Assembly: GCA_013416445.1 (NCBI GenBank)
Contig: JACCER010000002.1
Location: 124,001 to 188,000 of the forward strand
DNA from: Alcaligenaceae bacterium
Lineage (GTDB): Bacteria > Pseudomonadota > Gammaproteobacteria > Burkholderiales > Burkholderiaceae_B
DNA length: 64,000 nucleotides
Direction: 5' to 3'
Under the pieces are notes generated by a model that worked only from the letters and a program-made list of their open reading frames with translations, was not told where the DNA came from and did not search any database. Shown here piece by piece: positions 10,424-20,100 of this stretch. How positions within the stretch are numbered: the first letter of the stretch is position 1; the number at the start of each line of letters is the position of its first letter. Both the position numbers and the translations under genes were made by a program.

Positions 10424-10460
10424 TTTGTCAGGTTACGCTACGCTAATCCGACCCGCGATC
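10424..10460 (+). repeat. REP-like intergenic repeat, copy A
   Basis: The block TTTGTCAGGTTACG, then GCTAATCCGACC, resembles copies at 50669-50710 and, on the opposite strand, at 59556-59600. All share a TTTGT..GATTACG left half and a TCCGACCTACGATC-like right half and lie between genes. Such short GC-rich palindromic units are common dispersed bacterial repeats. This copy lies just upstream of rdgC. Confidence 0.5.
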
Positions 10461-10567
10461 AGCCAAGGGTGGAAATGGGCTTACAATCGTCGCTCACTAC
10501 TCCTACTGGCCGGCGCTTGCGACATGCAGCGCAGCTAACGTGCCAACAACTCAAGAAGACATCAAAC

Positions 10568-11464
10568 ATGTGGTTCAAGAATCTCAGAATATTTCGTCTG
10601 GCCCCTACATGGTCGTGCACCGCAGACTCGCTGGAAGCCGCCATTGAAAAACAGGCTTTCCAGCCCAGCGGCAGCCAAGATATGCAAAGCCTGGGTTGGG
10701 TGCCGCCGCGCGAAAACAGCGGACTGGTACATGCGCTGGACGGCCAGTTCCTGCTTAGCCTGCGCGCCGACAAAAAACTGTTGCCCTCGACCGTCATCAA
10801 TCAGGTAGCCAAGGCCAAGGCGCAAGATATCGAAGAGCAACAAGGCTTCAAGCCGGGCCGTAAGCAAATAAAGGAAATCAAAGAACAGGTCGCCATCGAG
10901 CTCTTGCCCAAAGCGTTCAGCGTCTATCGCGACACTCGCGTATGGATAGACAGCAAGAACCACTGGCTGGTCATAGACGCCGCCGCGGCTGCAAAAAGCG
11001 ATGAAGTGCTGGGCATGCTGGCGAAAGCCTTTGACTCCTTCCCCATTGCGCCACTGTATGTGGAAGAATCCCCGGCCGCAGCCATGACCAACTGGCTGGT
11101 CAGCGACGAGCCGCCATCGGGGTTCAGCATAGACCAAGACACCGAACTGCGCTCCACCAGCGAAAGCGGCGCCGCAGTGCGCTATGTGCGCCAAAGCATA
11201 GAAATCGAAGACGTGCGCAAGCACGTGGAAGCCGGGAAGCAATGCACGCGCCTGGCCCTGACATGGGCTGACCGTGTATCGTTCACGCTAACCGACGGCC
11301 TGGACGTCAAGCGGGTGAGCCCACTTGATGTCCTGAAAGAAAACCAGGATGGCGGCTCGCATAATGAAGACGAGCAGTTTGATTCCGATTTCACGCTAAT
11401 GACCGGAGAGCTGTCACGTCTGATCGCGGATCTGGTGGAAGCACTGGGCGGGGAAAAGAAATAA
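10568..11464 (+). CDS. rdgC: Recombination-associated protein RdgC
   Basis: RdgC forms a ring on DNA and restrains RecA-dependent recombination. The 298-residue product starts at ATG 10568 with [11 protein letters not shown], the conserved RdgC N-terminus; an upstream in-frame ATG at 10469 would add 33 non-conserved residues. [10 protein letters not shown] and the C-terminal FDADFTLM-like segment (here FDSDFTLM) are family features. It lies close to recA-recX but on the opposite strand. Confidence 0.94.
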   Translation: MWFKNLRIFRLAPTWSCTADSLEAAIEKQAFQPSGSQDMQSLGWVPPRENSGLVHALDGQFLLSLRADKKLLPSTVINQVAKAKAQDIEEQQGFKPGRKQIKEIKEQVAIELLPKAFSVYRDTRVWIDSKNHWLVIDAAAAAKSDEVLGMLAKAFDSFPIAPLYVEESPAAAMTNWLVSDEPPSGFSIDQDTELRSTSESGAAVRYVRQSIEIEDVRKHVEAGKQCTRLALTWADRVSFTLTDGLDVKRVSPLDVLKENQDGGSHNEDEQFDSDFTLMTGELSRLIADLVEALGGEKK

Positions 11465-11579
11465 AAACAGCTCAAGAAAACCGATAGATTGAGGTTGCTT
11501 TTGCTTTTGCTTTTGCGCCGTTGTTTGGGCCAGTTCCGCTGTGCTGCTACGACTGTGGTGTTGATTGTCGGATTAACGT

Positions 11580-11674
11580 GACGCTGTCTGGCTCTGGTGA
11601 TGTTGTCGGTTTCTGGTGATGTCGTCTGGTTTTTATGACGTTGTCCGGTTTTTATGACGTTGTCCGGGGTGGGT
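11580..11674 (+). repeat. Five 19-bp tandem repeats
   Basis: Five consecutive units of exactly 19 bases run from 11580 to 11674, with a form close to GAYGTTGTCYGGTTTTTAT. Units 3 and 4 are nearly identical, units 1 and 2 are diverged, and unit 5 merges into the left arm of the palindrome at 11659. No open frame or regulator-like consensus is evident. The array lies 116 bases past rdgC. Confidence 0.75.
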
Positions 11675-11841
11675 GAAGCTCAGTGCGGCACGGCGTGCTT
11701 GTTTCCGCGTCTGCCTCGTACAGCCGGGCGTCGGCCGAACTCGCTGCGCTCAAACAGCGGCCGACGACACCCCCCGGCTTCCCTTCGTCAGCACGCGGCG
11801 CACGCCTACCGCCGCACTGAGCTTCACCCACCCCAGACAAC
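11659..11841. repeat. 183-bp nested palindromic element, 31-bp arms
   Basis: The outer arms 11659-11689 and 11811-11841 are inverted copies with one mismatch in 31 bases. Nested inside are CGTCGGCCG (11729-11737) and CGGCCGACG (11758-11766) around the same centre, near 11750. The element could fold into a large cruciform or RNA hairpin. It is GC-rich with short frames on both strands that do not resemble proteins. It lies in the rdgC-pyrB gap. Confidence 0.8.
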
Positions 11842-11948
11842 TGCGTAACAGAAAATTGGCCGGCCTGACGGCCTAGTGGCCTGAGTAGCAGGTTTTATTT
11901 GCACTGCTGGTTAGTGACGTAATACTGCTCCAAATGTCGCTGATGCAA

Positions 11949-12167
11949 AAAGTCGGGTGTGTCGGGGGCTGTGCAGGCGCCTTGCGCAAGCCGTTACGGT
12001 CAGCGCCATCGAGGGGGCAAGGCCGCGGCTGTCTGAGCCCGGCGGGTGTCGGACCACTGGTCCGACCGGGCGAGTTCCGCGGACGCCTCGATGGCGCTGA
12101 ACGTAACGGGAACCCCGCCAGGGGCGCAGCGCGTGAAGCCGAAACAGCCCCCGACACACCCGACTTT
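11949..12167. repeat. 219-bp nested palindromic element
   Basis: Three concentric inverted repeats share nearly one centre. The outer arms 11949-11972 / 12144-12167 are perfect over 24 bases. The middle arms 11991-12014 / 12086-12109 have one mismatch in 24. The core at 12048-12066 is a 9-bp dyad around one base. Frames crossing it give Arg/Pro-rich low-sense peptides. It has the same build as the 11659-11841 element but unrelated sequence. It ends about 80 bases past the pyrB stop. Confidence 0.8.
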
Positions 12168-12249
12168 CGCAAGAACGACAAAACCACACACACATTGAAT
12201 CCGTACTCGCTTTTGAGGCAATCACGATTATCAATGACGCGCAAATAAA

Positions 12250-13542
12250 TCAATCCATGCCGTGAAAAACGCTGTCATCCGGGCCGATATGCGAAGGCGG
12301 GCTCCAGGTAACGTCGCGCAGAGAATGCTGCACCAGCCCCTCCACGCCCAGCAGCACTGCAAAAATCGCCATGCGCACGGGGATGCCATTGTCGGTCTGC
12401 CTGAAAATGGCCAGACGCGAATCATGGTTTAAATCTACGCTTAAATCATTGGCGCCTTCACGGCTATCGCGCGGCAAGGGGTGCATGACGATGACATCAG
12501 GCGGGCAGCATTTGTCGACAATGGCCTTATTCACTTGAAAATCAGGCGTAAAGCCTTCTAGCTCTTCGGCGGCAAAACGCTCTTTTTGCACACGTGTTGC
12601 ATAAATCACATCGGCGCCCATCAGCCCCTCTTCCAGTGAGTTGGTCTGTTCTATGGTGTGGCCATGCTTGCCGGTTTGCTCGAGTATGTAGTCTGGCATT
12701 TCCAGGCCGCGCGGCGATATCAGTGTGAATTTCAGGCCACGATACAAGGCCAGCAGCTTGATCAGTGAATGCACCGTGCGGCCATATTTCAGATCGCCAA
12801 CCAGTGCAATATGGGCGCCATCCAGCAGTTTCCCCAAACGCGAAAATTCGGTCAGTATTGTGTATAAATCAAGCAAAGCTTGGCTGGGATGTTCGCCCGG
12901 GCCATCGCCGCCATTGACCACTGGTATGTTGGTGGCCCGCGCAAACTCGGCTACCGAGCCTTTTTCGGGATGGCGTATGACCATAGCGTCGACATAGCCG
13001 CTCATGACGCGGCTGGTGTCATAAATGGATTCGCCCTTGGCCATAGACGAAAAGGTAAAACCAGTGGTGTCGCACACCGAACCGCCCAGACGACAGAACG
13101 CCGCGCCGAAACTGACCCGGGTTCGGGTGCTGGCCTCAAAAAACAAATTACCAAGAACGGCGCCTTCGAGCACCCGCGATACCTTTTGGCGCCGTGCAAT
13201 GGGCTGCATCTGGTCGGCAATACGAAAGAATTCTTCCGCCGATTCACGCGTGAACTGATCAACCGACAGCAATTGATGCTTGCCATCGGCGGCGATGCGA
13301 TCCCGCAGCGGGCCTGACTGTGCGCTTTGCGCATACTTTTGCAACAAGCCTTCATTCTCGACGATTTCAGTCACAAAACGGCTAACCACTTCAGGCATGC
13401 TGCGGAACTCTTGTGAGCCTTCAGGCAACAACCAAGTATCCAGGGCCCTGCGCTTGACGCCTATACGTACGGCAAAGATGTCACGGGTAAGATTTAAACG
13501 GCGCATGGCATCGCGAAGAAATACCTGCTGCGAAACGGTCAT
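12250..13542 (-). CDS. pyrB: Aspartate carbamoyltransferase with N-terminal helix-turn-helix extension
   Basis: The catalytic body shows the ATCase motifs STRTRVSF (carbamoyl-phosphate site), HPSQALLDLYTI and HPLPR, so it makes carbamoyl-aspartate for pyrimidines. The 430-residue length exceeds the usual ~310. The first ~60 residues read like an XRE-type helix-turn-helix (RDIFAVRIGVKRRALDTW). The start at 13542 follows AGGAT at good spacing; an upstream in-frame ATG at 13569 lies inside a palindrome. No PyrI gene is adjacent. A DNA-binding role for the extension is inference. Confidence 0.92.
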   Translation of the reverse strand: MTVSQQVFLRDAMRRLNLTRDIFAVRIGVKRRALDTWLLPEGSQEFRSMPEVVSRFVTEIVENEGLLQKYAQSAQSGPLRDRIAADGKHQLLSVDQFTRESAEEFFRIADQMQPIARRQKVSRVLEGAVLGNLFFEASTRTRVSFGAAFCRLGGSVCDTTGFTFSSMAKGESIYDTSRVMSGYVDAMVIRHPEKGSVAEFARATNIPVVNGGDGPGEHPSQALLDLYTILTEFSRLGKLLDGAHIALVGDLKYGRTVHSLIKLLALYRGLKFTLISPRGLEMPDYILEQTGKHGHTIEQTNSLEEGLMGADVIYATRVQKERFAAEELEGFTPDFQVNKAIVDKCCPPDVIVMHPLPRDSREGANDLSVDLNHDSRLAIFRQTDNGIPVRMAIFAVLLGVEGLVQHSLRDVTWSPPSHIGPDDSVFHGMD

Positions 13543-13559
13543 GGTGCTATCCTGAATAT

Positions 13560-13578
13560 ATATACGCAAAGCGTATAT
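13560..13578. promoter_or_regulatory. Perfect inverted repeat in the pyrB leader
   Basis: ATATACGC and GCGTATAT face each other around AAA, a perfect 8-bp dyad that lies 18 bases upstream of the chosen pyrB start and between promoter and gene. It has the size of an XRE-family operator. Since PyrB itself carries a helix-turn-helix extension, self-binding is possible but untested. Confidence 0.5.
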
Positions 13579-13653
13579 TTTATTTAGACAACTGCGCTTT
13601 GACGAGCTTTAATTGAGCTATGCCGACAAAATACAACATGCGCCCCGCCAATA

Positions 13654-14169
13654 TCAAGGTAGCAGGGTCACGAAAGGCCGCAAGGTATTTTCCGCAGCAT
13701 CATAAATGAATGCCAATGGCTCACCCGACTGCTCGATGAGCTCAACCCCCTGGTCGTCAGCGCCAGGGCCATCAGCCGAATTTTGATAGGCCAGGCTGGC
13801 CAGCCCCAGTGTTGCCCAGCAACCAAACACAAAAGCCAGCAAAGCCAGGCTATAGGCCACCATGGTGCAAAACAAGGGAATCCAGTGCGTGCGCCGTGCA
13901 CGCCCCAGAACCAGTTGATTCAACAGGCTGGCCTGAACCGGATACGCCCAGAGCAGGCCAAGCGCCGACAATGTAAGCCCGCCCAAAAAGGCAGCCAATG
14001 GCAAGCGCAGCCACTGCGGAGCCAGTTCTAATTGGACTATGCCCACCCCCAGCGACAATACCGCCACGATACCCATGCCGTTTATCCAGGCCAAGAACCT
14101 GAACCCCAGCGTGAGCGTTGACGTCAGCGCCGCCAAAGCACGAGAGTGATCTGTTTGATTGATATCCAT
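13654..14169 (-). CDS. Four-span membrane protein, unknown function
   Basis: The 171-residue product has about four hydrophobic helices (FLAWINGMGIVAVLSLGVGIV, LPLAAFLGGLTLSALGLLWAY, IPLFCTMVAYSLALLAFVFG and a short following one) and a soluble C-terminal tail of about 45 residues containing an acidic DGPGADDQGVEL stretch. No family was recognised. It lies between pyrB and a lipoprotein gene on the same strand, separated from the latter by a terminator. Confidence 0.6.
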   Translation of the reverse strand: MDINQTDHSRALAALTSTLTLGFRFLAWINGMGIVAVLSLGVGIVQLELAPQWLRLPLAAFLGGLTLSALGLLWAYPVQASLLNQLVLGRARRTHWIPLFCTMVAYSLALLAFVFGCWATLGLASLAYQNSADGPGADDQGVELIEQSGEPLAFIYDAAENTLRPFVTLLP

Positions 14170-14225
14170 TTGCTTTCACTCCGCAGGCATGCCTGTATAC
14201 GCTTATGATACCCGCTTGCCATTCA

Positions 14226-14258
14226 AAAAAAGCGACACTCGTAGTGGTGTCGCTTTTT
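14226..14258 (-). terminator. Rho-independent terminator
   Basis: AAAAAGCGACAC and GTGTCGCTTTTT form a 12-base stem around an 8-base loop. It lies 20 bases downstream of the stop of the reverse-strand lipoprotein gene at 14278. The A and T runs on both sides make it potentially bidirectional. Confidence 0.85.
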
Positions 14259-14277
14259 ATTGAATGGCCAGGCTCGC

Positions 14278-14841
14278 TTATTGGGCGGTTGCGCCTGACG
14301 CCGGCGCAGCAGCATCGCTTGCACCAGCAATGGCGCGCGCTGCAGCAGTAGCGTTTTCTTCAGTGCCTACCGCAAAAACAAGGTGGCCAGTAGTAACCGG
14401 AGCGGTGTAGCCCGGCGCCGCCATCATGGTGCGCCCTACCACCAGGGCCAGTCGTTTATTGGGATTTCGGGTGGTGATGTCAGCCACTTTCTTTTTACCT
14501 GCCTCGTTAAGTTCCAGCGCCAGCAGGCCTTCGCCTTGCTTGTTCGCACCGGCCTGGATGCCGCTTAAGTCGGCTCGGGTGATGACGGGCTGTGGATTCA
14601 CGTAAAGCGTGCCAGTCTGCAGGTTGACGGGAGTCCAGCCGGATTGCAGAGTGATATCGGCAAGAAATACCGCAACAGGAGCCCCTTGGCGCTGCGCCTC
14701 TAGCGTTGTTTCAGGCTTGGCAGTAATAACCGCAGCAGGCTCTTGGCTTGCCGTCTTGTTGCCGGGCACAGCCTGGCAGGCAACCAGCAAAATCAAACTG
14801 GCGGGCGCCAGAATGCGGCCGAGCGTGCGTATGGTCTTCAT
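14278..14841 (-). CDS. Lipoprotein with SecD-like P1 motif
   Basis: The 187-residue product has a lipobox (LLVAC) after a short hydrophobic signal, so it is predicted to be lipid-anchored. The mature part includes LLALELNEAGKKKVADIT, resembling the periplasmic P1 head of SecD. A proline/alanine-rich tail ends it. A monocistronic unit is likely: a terminator follows and the upstream gap is AT-rich. The SecD resemblance is by eye only; cellular role unknown. Confidence 0.6.
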   Translation of the reverse strand: MKTIRTLGRILAPASLILLVACQAVPGNKTASQEPAAVITAKPETTLEAQRQGAPVAVFLADITLQSGWTPVNLQTGTLYVNPQPVITRADLSGIQAGANKQGEGLLALELNEAGKKKVADITTRNPNKRLALVVGRTMMAAPGYTAPVTTGHLVFAVGTEENATAAARAIAGASDAAAPASGATAQ

Positions 14842-14944
14842 GGAAACTCCCCAACGTATTATTCAGTGATCGAAAATTTTAACAGCTAGCGTAATTAATT
14901 TAGGTCAAATTCTGTCAAGTTGTAGTAATTTAAAACAAAATCAT

Positions 14945-17110
14945 CTATTTAATGCTGAAAGCACGCACTTCCACCTGGACTTCATCCAAAACCACACCCC
15001 GTTCATCCAGCAATTGAATCTGATGTGATCCCGGCCTAGGCAGCCATGTGGCTTGCGCGCCGCTGGCCAGCACACGGTTGCCTATACGCCACGACACCTG
15101 CTCAGGCGTACCCGCAGCCATATTCCCCGCCTGCAGGCGAATGCCCTGTTTATCACCAGGTATGTCAGGATCAAGCGCAATGATCGTACCCGCAACAGGC
15201 GCAAGAATATGAGCGGCGCCACCCTCTGGCAAAACACGGTTCTGGGCTAGGCTGACGCGCGTTATTGCCGTGTCGCCGATAAAAAAATCTTTGCGAGACG
15301 GTTCGATATGTTGCTCGAAGCTGACTGTCTCCTGGCTAACATCCGACGGGCGGGGGGGCTGGCTACTGGCCACCTCACGGTGCAACCAAGCCATGATATC
15401 GTGCCACACCGGCCCGGCCCCCGACACGCCTGACACATCATGCATGCTGGCCCCGCCGCTATTGCCCACCCATACACCCACCGTATAACGCGCCGACCAC
15501 CCCAGACACCAATTGTCGCGCATATCTTTGCTTGTGCCGGTTTTCGCGGCCGTCCAAAAGGGGGTCGACAAAGGGCTGTCCAGGCCGAAAGTACGAGCGC
15601 GAGCCTGACGGTCCGACAGCATGTCTCCTACTATCCAGGTGGCGGCGGGTGACATGATTTGTTGCGACAAAGGCGCTACCCGCGTATCTGACACATACTG
15701 CAGCGGCGAATACATCCCCATATTGGCAAGACTGCGATAAGCATTTGTCAGGGTAAGCAACGTCACATCCGCGCTGCCCAGGGCAAGGCTATAGCCATAA
15801 AAATCACCGGTTTGCTGCAAAGGCAGGCCCAACTGCACCAGACGCCGGGCAAACGCATCAGGCGTCACCATCAGCAACACACGCACTGCGGGAATATTCA
15901 AAGAAGCCGCCAACGCCGTACGCACACTGACCCAACCCGAGAAGTGCTTGTCGTAGTTTTGTGGAATATATAAACCGCTGCCCGTCGGCAGATCGAGAGC
16001 GCCATCATTCAATAAGGATACGGCTGTCAAGCGCTGCTGCTCGATAGCCTGCACATACAAAAAGGGCTTGAGCGTAGAACCCGCCTGGCGCAAGGCGCGC
16101 GCGTGGTCGACTCGCGCCGCGGCGGAAAGCCCGCCTGACGATCCCACATAAGCCAGTATCTTGCCGGTTTGATTATCCAGCACCACCACGGCGGCGTCGC
16201 TGACATTGTCCATGCCCAGCGCGCGCAAGTGGCGATCCGTGCTTTGCACGGCAAACCGCTGCAGGTCCGCATCGAGTGTAGTTGGCACCGATTGTCCAGG
16301 ACTGGGCAGCGTAGCCAGGCGCGCCATGGCCAGACGGGCGTAATGCGGCGCCAGGCTGGATATCGCCACCCAGGGTGCAGATTTGCGGCGTAACACTTGA
16401 AGGAAAAAATCACCTAAACCCTTGCATTCTTGGGGCATGGCCAGCTCGACCAGCAAAGCGCACGCCCTTTTCTGCAATACGGGCAGCGACGCGTTGGGGC
16501 CGCGCAACAATACCGCCGCCAACGCGGCCTCACGCATATTCAGGCCGCTGGGGTGCTTCTGAAACAACACCCGCGACAAGGCGTCTACCCCAGTCAGCTC
16601 GCCCCGGAACGCGGCAAGATTCAGATAGGCCTCCAGAATCTGTGGTTTGCTCCAGCTTTCTTCCATGGCCAGCGCTTGCCTGGCCTGGTCAACCTTCTGC
16701 ACGAGGCTGCGGCCATTCTGGCCCCGGCTCAGTTCCTGGTCGATGAACCCCGCCAACTGCATGCTCAGGGTAGAGGCCCCCCTGTGCTGCTGATGCAGCA
16801 AATTGCCCCAGCCCGCGGCAACTACCGCACGCCAGTCCACACCTTCATGCGTATAAAACCGCCTGTCTTCGGAATGAATGACGGCCCTTTGCAAAGCAAT
16901 GGAAATATCGTCGAGTGCTATCCAGTCGCCGCGCCTGGCCTGAAAGTCAGTACGCACGCGTTCCAGCAATACCCCGTTGCGATCAAGCACCAAAACATCA
17001 GATGCCTGATAGCGGTCCTTGACGTCTTGGTATGAAGGCAAGATCGCAGCCGCATGCAGCACCGGGGTCAGCAAGGCAAAAACCAGTGCGCCAGCCCAGG
17101 TTTTGGTCAT
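14945..17110 (-). CDS. pbpC: Penicillin-binding protein 1C
   Basis: This bifunctional class A PBP of 721 residues polymerises and may cross-link peptidoglycan in the periplasm. The glycosyltransferase domain shows HSEDRRFYTHEGVDW and RGASTLSMQLA. The transpeptidase domain shows GSTLKPFLY (SxxK), SLN and KTGTSKDMRD, and a C-terminal beta domain typical of PBP1C follows. The start codon directly abuts the stop of the upstream alpha-2-macroglobulin gene, the conserved partner of PBP1C. Confidence 0.95.
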   Translation of the reverse strand: MTKTWAGALVFALLTPVLHAAAILPSYQDVKDRYQASDVLVLDRNGVLLERVRTDFQARRGDWIALDDISIALQRAVIHSEDRRFYTHEGVDWRAVVAAGWGNLLHQQHRGASTLSMQLAGFIDQELSRGQNGRSLVQKVDQARQALAMEESWSKPQILEAYLNLAAFRGELTGVDALSRVLFQKHPSGLNMREAALAAVLLRGPNASLPVLQKRACALLVELAMPQECKGLGDFFLQVLRRKSAPWVAISSLAPHYARLAMARLATLPSPGQSVPTTLDADLQRFAVQSTDRHLRALGMDNVSDAAVVVLDNQTGKILAYVGSSGGLSAAARVDHARALRQAGSTLKPFLYVQAIEQQRLTAVSLLNDGALDLPTGSGLYIPQNYDKHFSGWVSVRTALAASLNIPAVRVLLMVTPDAFARRLVQLGLPLQQTGDFYGYSLALGSADVTLLTLTNAYRSLANMGMYSPLQYVSDTRVAPLSQQIMSPAATWIVGDMLSDRQARARTFGLDSPLSTPFWTAAKTGTSKDMRDNWCLGWSARYTVGVWVGNSGGASMHDVSGVSGAGPVWHDIMAWLHREVASSQPPRPSDVSQETVSFEQHIEPSRKDFFIGDTAITRVSLAQNRVLPEGGAAHILAPVAGTIIALDPDIPGDKQGIRLQAGNMAAGTPEQVSWRIGNRVLASGAQATWLPRPGSHQIQLLDERGVVLDEVQVEVRAFSIK

Positions 17111-20100
17111 TTAATCCGCCCTTACCGTAAACCCCTCGGTATTGGGCAACTCGCCAAACACATCGGGCTGGTACATGGCTTCCATGCGCGTGGGCGGCAG
17201 CTGGAACTGACCCACGGTATTGAGTCGCACCGTATATTCCAGGGTCGATGCACCAGCGGGCAGGTATTCATAATAGGCTCGATAAGACTCAAAACTGCGC
17301 TCTATAAAGCTGGGACCATACCAACCCGCGGCTGCTTCCGTTTGCGTGGCAATACCTGAATCACGCCCCAGGCCACTGCCCAGTATGCTGGCGCCAGCCG
17401 GCACGGGGTCTGTCACAACAACCCAGGTGCTGGCGGATTTTGCGCTGATATTCAAGGTAACGCGGTAGACATCGCCACGCGACCACACCCCCGGAATGGA
17501 CTGCGACACAGGCTTGATACTGCGCTGGATCTCGTAGCCCGCCACGACCGGGCTGGTTACCGGCACCGCCGCCATGGAGCTGACCGTTGCCCAGGACTGG
17601 CCCTGCCCCTCTTGCCCAATCAGCAATACATCACCAGTTGCCTTGGGCCAGGCCTGCAAGAAGTCATGAGCGCTCACGCCAGCCGTGGAGGGCATCGCCG
17701 ACCAGTCAGCGGTTTGTTGCGAGCCTTGCGACAACAGGCTCAACCAGACACTGCCCGACACCGGCTCGCGCTCGAATTGCCGCGAAAACCTGGTTATTGC
17801 CAGCGTCCCCAGCAAGTTCGCCGTTGTTGTGCGCCAGGCGCCCTGGCGCTGCAGGCTTAGCAGGCCTTGCGCCAGCCGTGGCAGTTCCTGCTGCCATTGC
17901 GCTTGGTCGGCAGTGGTCAGTATCAGCTTGGCCAGGTTGGACTCAGGGCCCACCATTAGCCACCACCAGTCATCCCGCGCCTCGCCGCCAAACGCCATGG
18001 TCGTCCCCCTGTCGAGCAAGCGTGCCAGAATGATCTGCCTCGCCCGTGCCAACAGCTGGCCTTGCTGTGGGATTGCAGGCACACGCTGCAGCACAGCCAT
18101 CCAGTCAATGACCGCGGAAGTGGGCCAGCGATCAGGGTCTATGGCTATGCTATCGAGCATACGAGGCTGAACCAAACCGTAGCGCGACAACGCCTCCAGC
18201 GCTACCAGCTTGCGTGCATCAAGGTCTTTCCGAGGCGCCCAGCGATTACGCACCAGCTTGCCCTGCGCAAAGGCCAGTAAGCCGCGCGTCATGGTTTGCC
18301 GGGTAGCGTCGGGAATGGCATAAGGTAAACCCAGGACCTGGGCCTCGTGGCTGACGGCCAGCAAATATGCCGTCAACACCTCATTGCCTTGGTACGCGCC
18401 GGGAAAATAACTGGCCAGGCCATCACCATCGAGATAATCAGGCAATTTATGCATAAGGTCTTGCCACTGCGACTGGCTGCGCAAGCCTATGGCCTTGGAA
18501 GCCACCTGCTCCAGGCAGGTATAGGGATAGTTGCCGAACCATTCACGCACACCGGGCAAGCCGCCAGCCAGGCTGGACTGCACATGCACCAACAAGCCAC
18601 CGCGAGGTTCGCCATTGGCGTTGACCAACGCACCTTTGGGCGCGGATACCGGCAAGCTGGCAGGCGGCTGCCCGGCATCCAGCGCCAACAATGTTGCCTG
18701 ACGCGTGCGCACAGGCACGGCCGACATCAACACTTGCTGGAAAAGCAAGGTATCGGAGGCTGCGGATACGCCCTGTTCGCGAGCATCCAGCGTCCAGGCC
18801 AATGCGGCCTTTTCACCCCAGGCATTGCCTTCCGGCGCCTCGATATCCCAGCTTACCGTCTGGGCCGTACCCGGAGCCAGACTGACGGCTTGTGCTGCCA
18901 AGCTTGCGCCCGGCACCCCGTGGCCCGTGTAGGCTGCAGAGACGTCCAGACGCATATCGCGTTGGGTCGAATTGCGTACCGTTATTGTGGCCTGATAACG
19001 ATCACCCTCGCGTATCAGGGCCGGCAAGCCAGAAATAATCTGCAAGTCTTTGGTACTGGCGATACTGCTGCTGCCCGTACCAAAACGCCCGACACCGTAA
19101 TCGGCCACAGCAACCAGCCTGAAGCGTGTAATGGCGTCATTGAGCGGCACGGTAAGCTGCGCCTTGCCGTTGGCATCCAGTTGAACCTCTGGCTGCCACA
19201 GCAGCAAGGTATCAAGCAGTTCACGCGTAGGACTTTTACCGCCGCCGCCACCGGCCGGCAACGCCTTGCGCCCATAGTGTCGACGCCCGACAATTTCCAT
19301 TTGCGCCGTTGCTGTTTCCACACCATAGCTACGCATCTGGCGCATGGCCGACAACAAGTCCCAACTATCGTTGGGTGCAAGTTCCAGCAGCGCCTGGTCG
19401 ACCGCCGCAAATGCCACAGTGCCGTGCGCAGCCGGCTTGCCGTCCGGCGTAGTCACTTCCAGGCTGACCACAGCCTTGTCACGCAACTGATAAGTTGACT
19501 TGTCGGCGCTAACCTTGACCCGCAGTTGATCTTGCTCGTCGGAGACGAAAATTTCAGCCAGGCCAAAACGAAACGAAGGTTTGGCCAGGTCCACGAACGC
19601 CGTGGGCTGCACAGAGCCTTCAGCCCCCTCTACAAAAGCGCCGTACCACGCCTTGGGTTGCTGCCATCCCCAGGTAAAAAAGCTATACCAAGGCACTTCG
19701 CGTACGCGTCCGCGCAAAGCCAGCACCGACACATACACATTAGGCCCCCATTGAGCTTCGATGGGGATGCGAATAGTGGGATCATCGCCTGCAAGCTCGA
19801 CCACCTGGGTTTTTAGGATGCCTTCACGCTCAATGGCAACCAGCGCGGTTGCCCGACGAAACGGCATACGCACTTGAAATTGCGCCACTTCGCCCGGCTT
19901 CCAGGTTTTCTTGGCAGGAATGATATCGATGCGGTCATCGTTTTCCCCGCCAAACCACAAGTCACCCGCCCCCGTCACCCATGTTGTAGACAGCGCACGA
20001 GACTCCCGGCCCTGGCTGTCTTTTACCGTGGCGATCAACTCTATCGCCCCAGGCCCTTGCAATTCGACCGAGCATTCCAGCATACCTTTGGCGTCGGTTT

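Noticed and set aside
11580-11674. Tandem 19-bp units as a possible CRISPR array
   Set aside because: The units are contiguous with no spacers, differ from each other, and no cas gene is present.
11873-12253. Arg/Pro-rich frames across the 219-bp palindrome as genes
   Set aside because: They arise on both strands from the inverted repeats, lack motifs and have no ribosome-binding sites.
17587-18170. Long forward-strand frames inside the alpha-2-macroglobulin gene
   Set aside because: They mirror the GC-rich reverse gene, have no start signals and no family resemblance; the same holds for long antisense frames over metE, recA, pbpC and livM.
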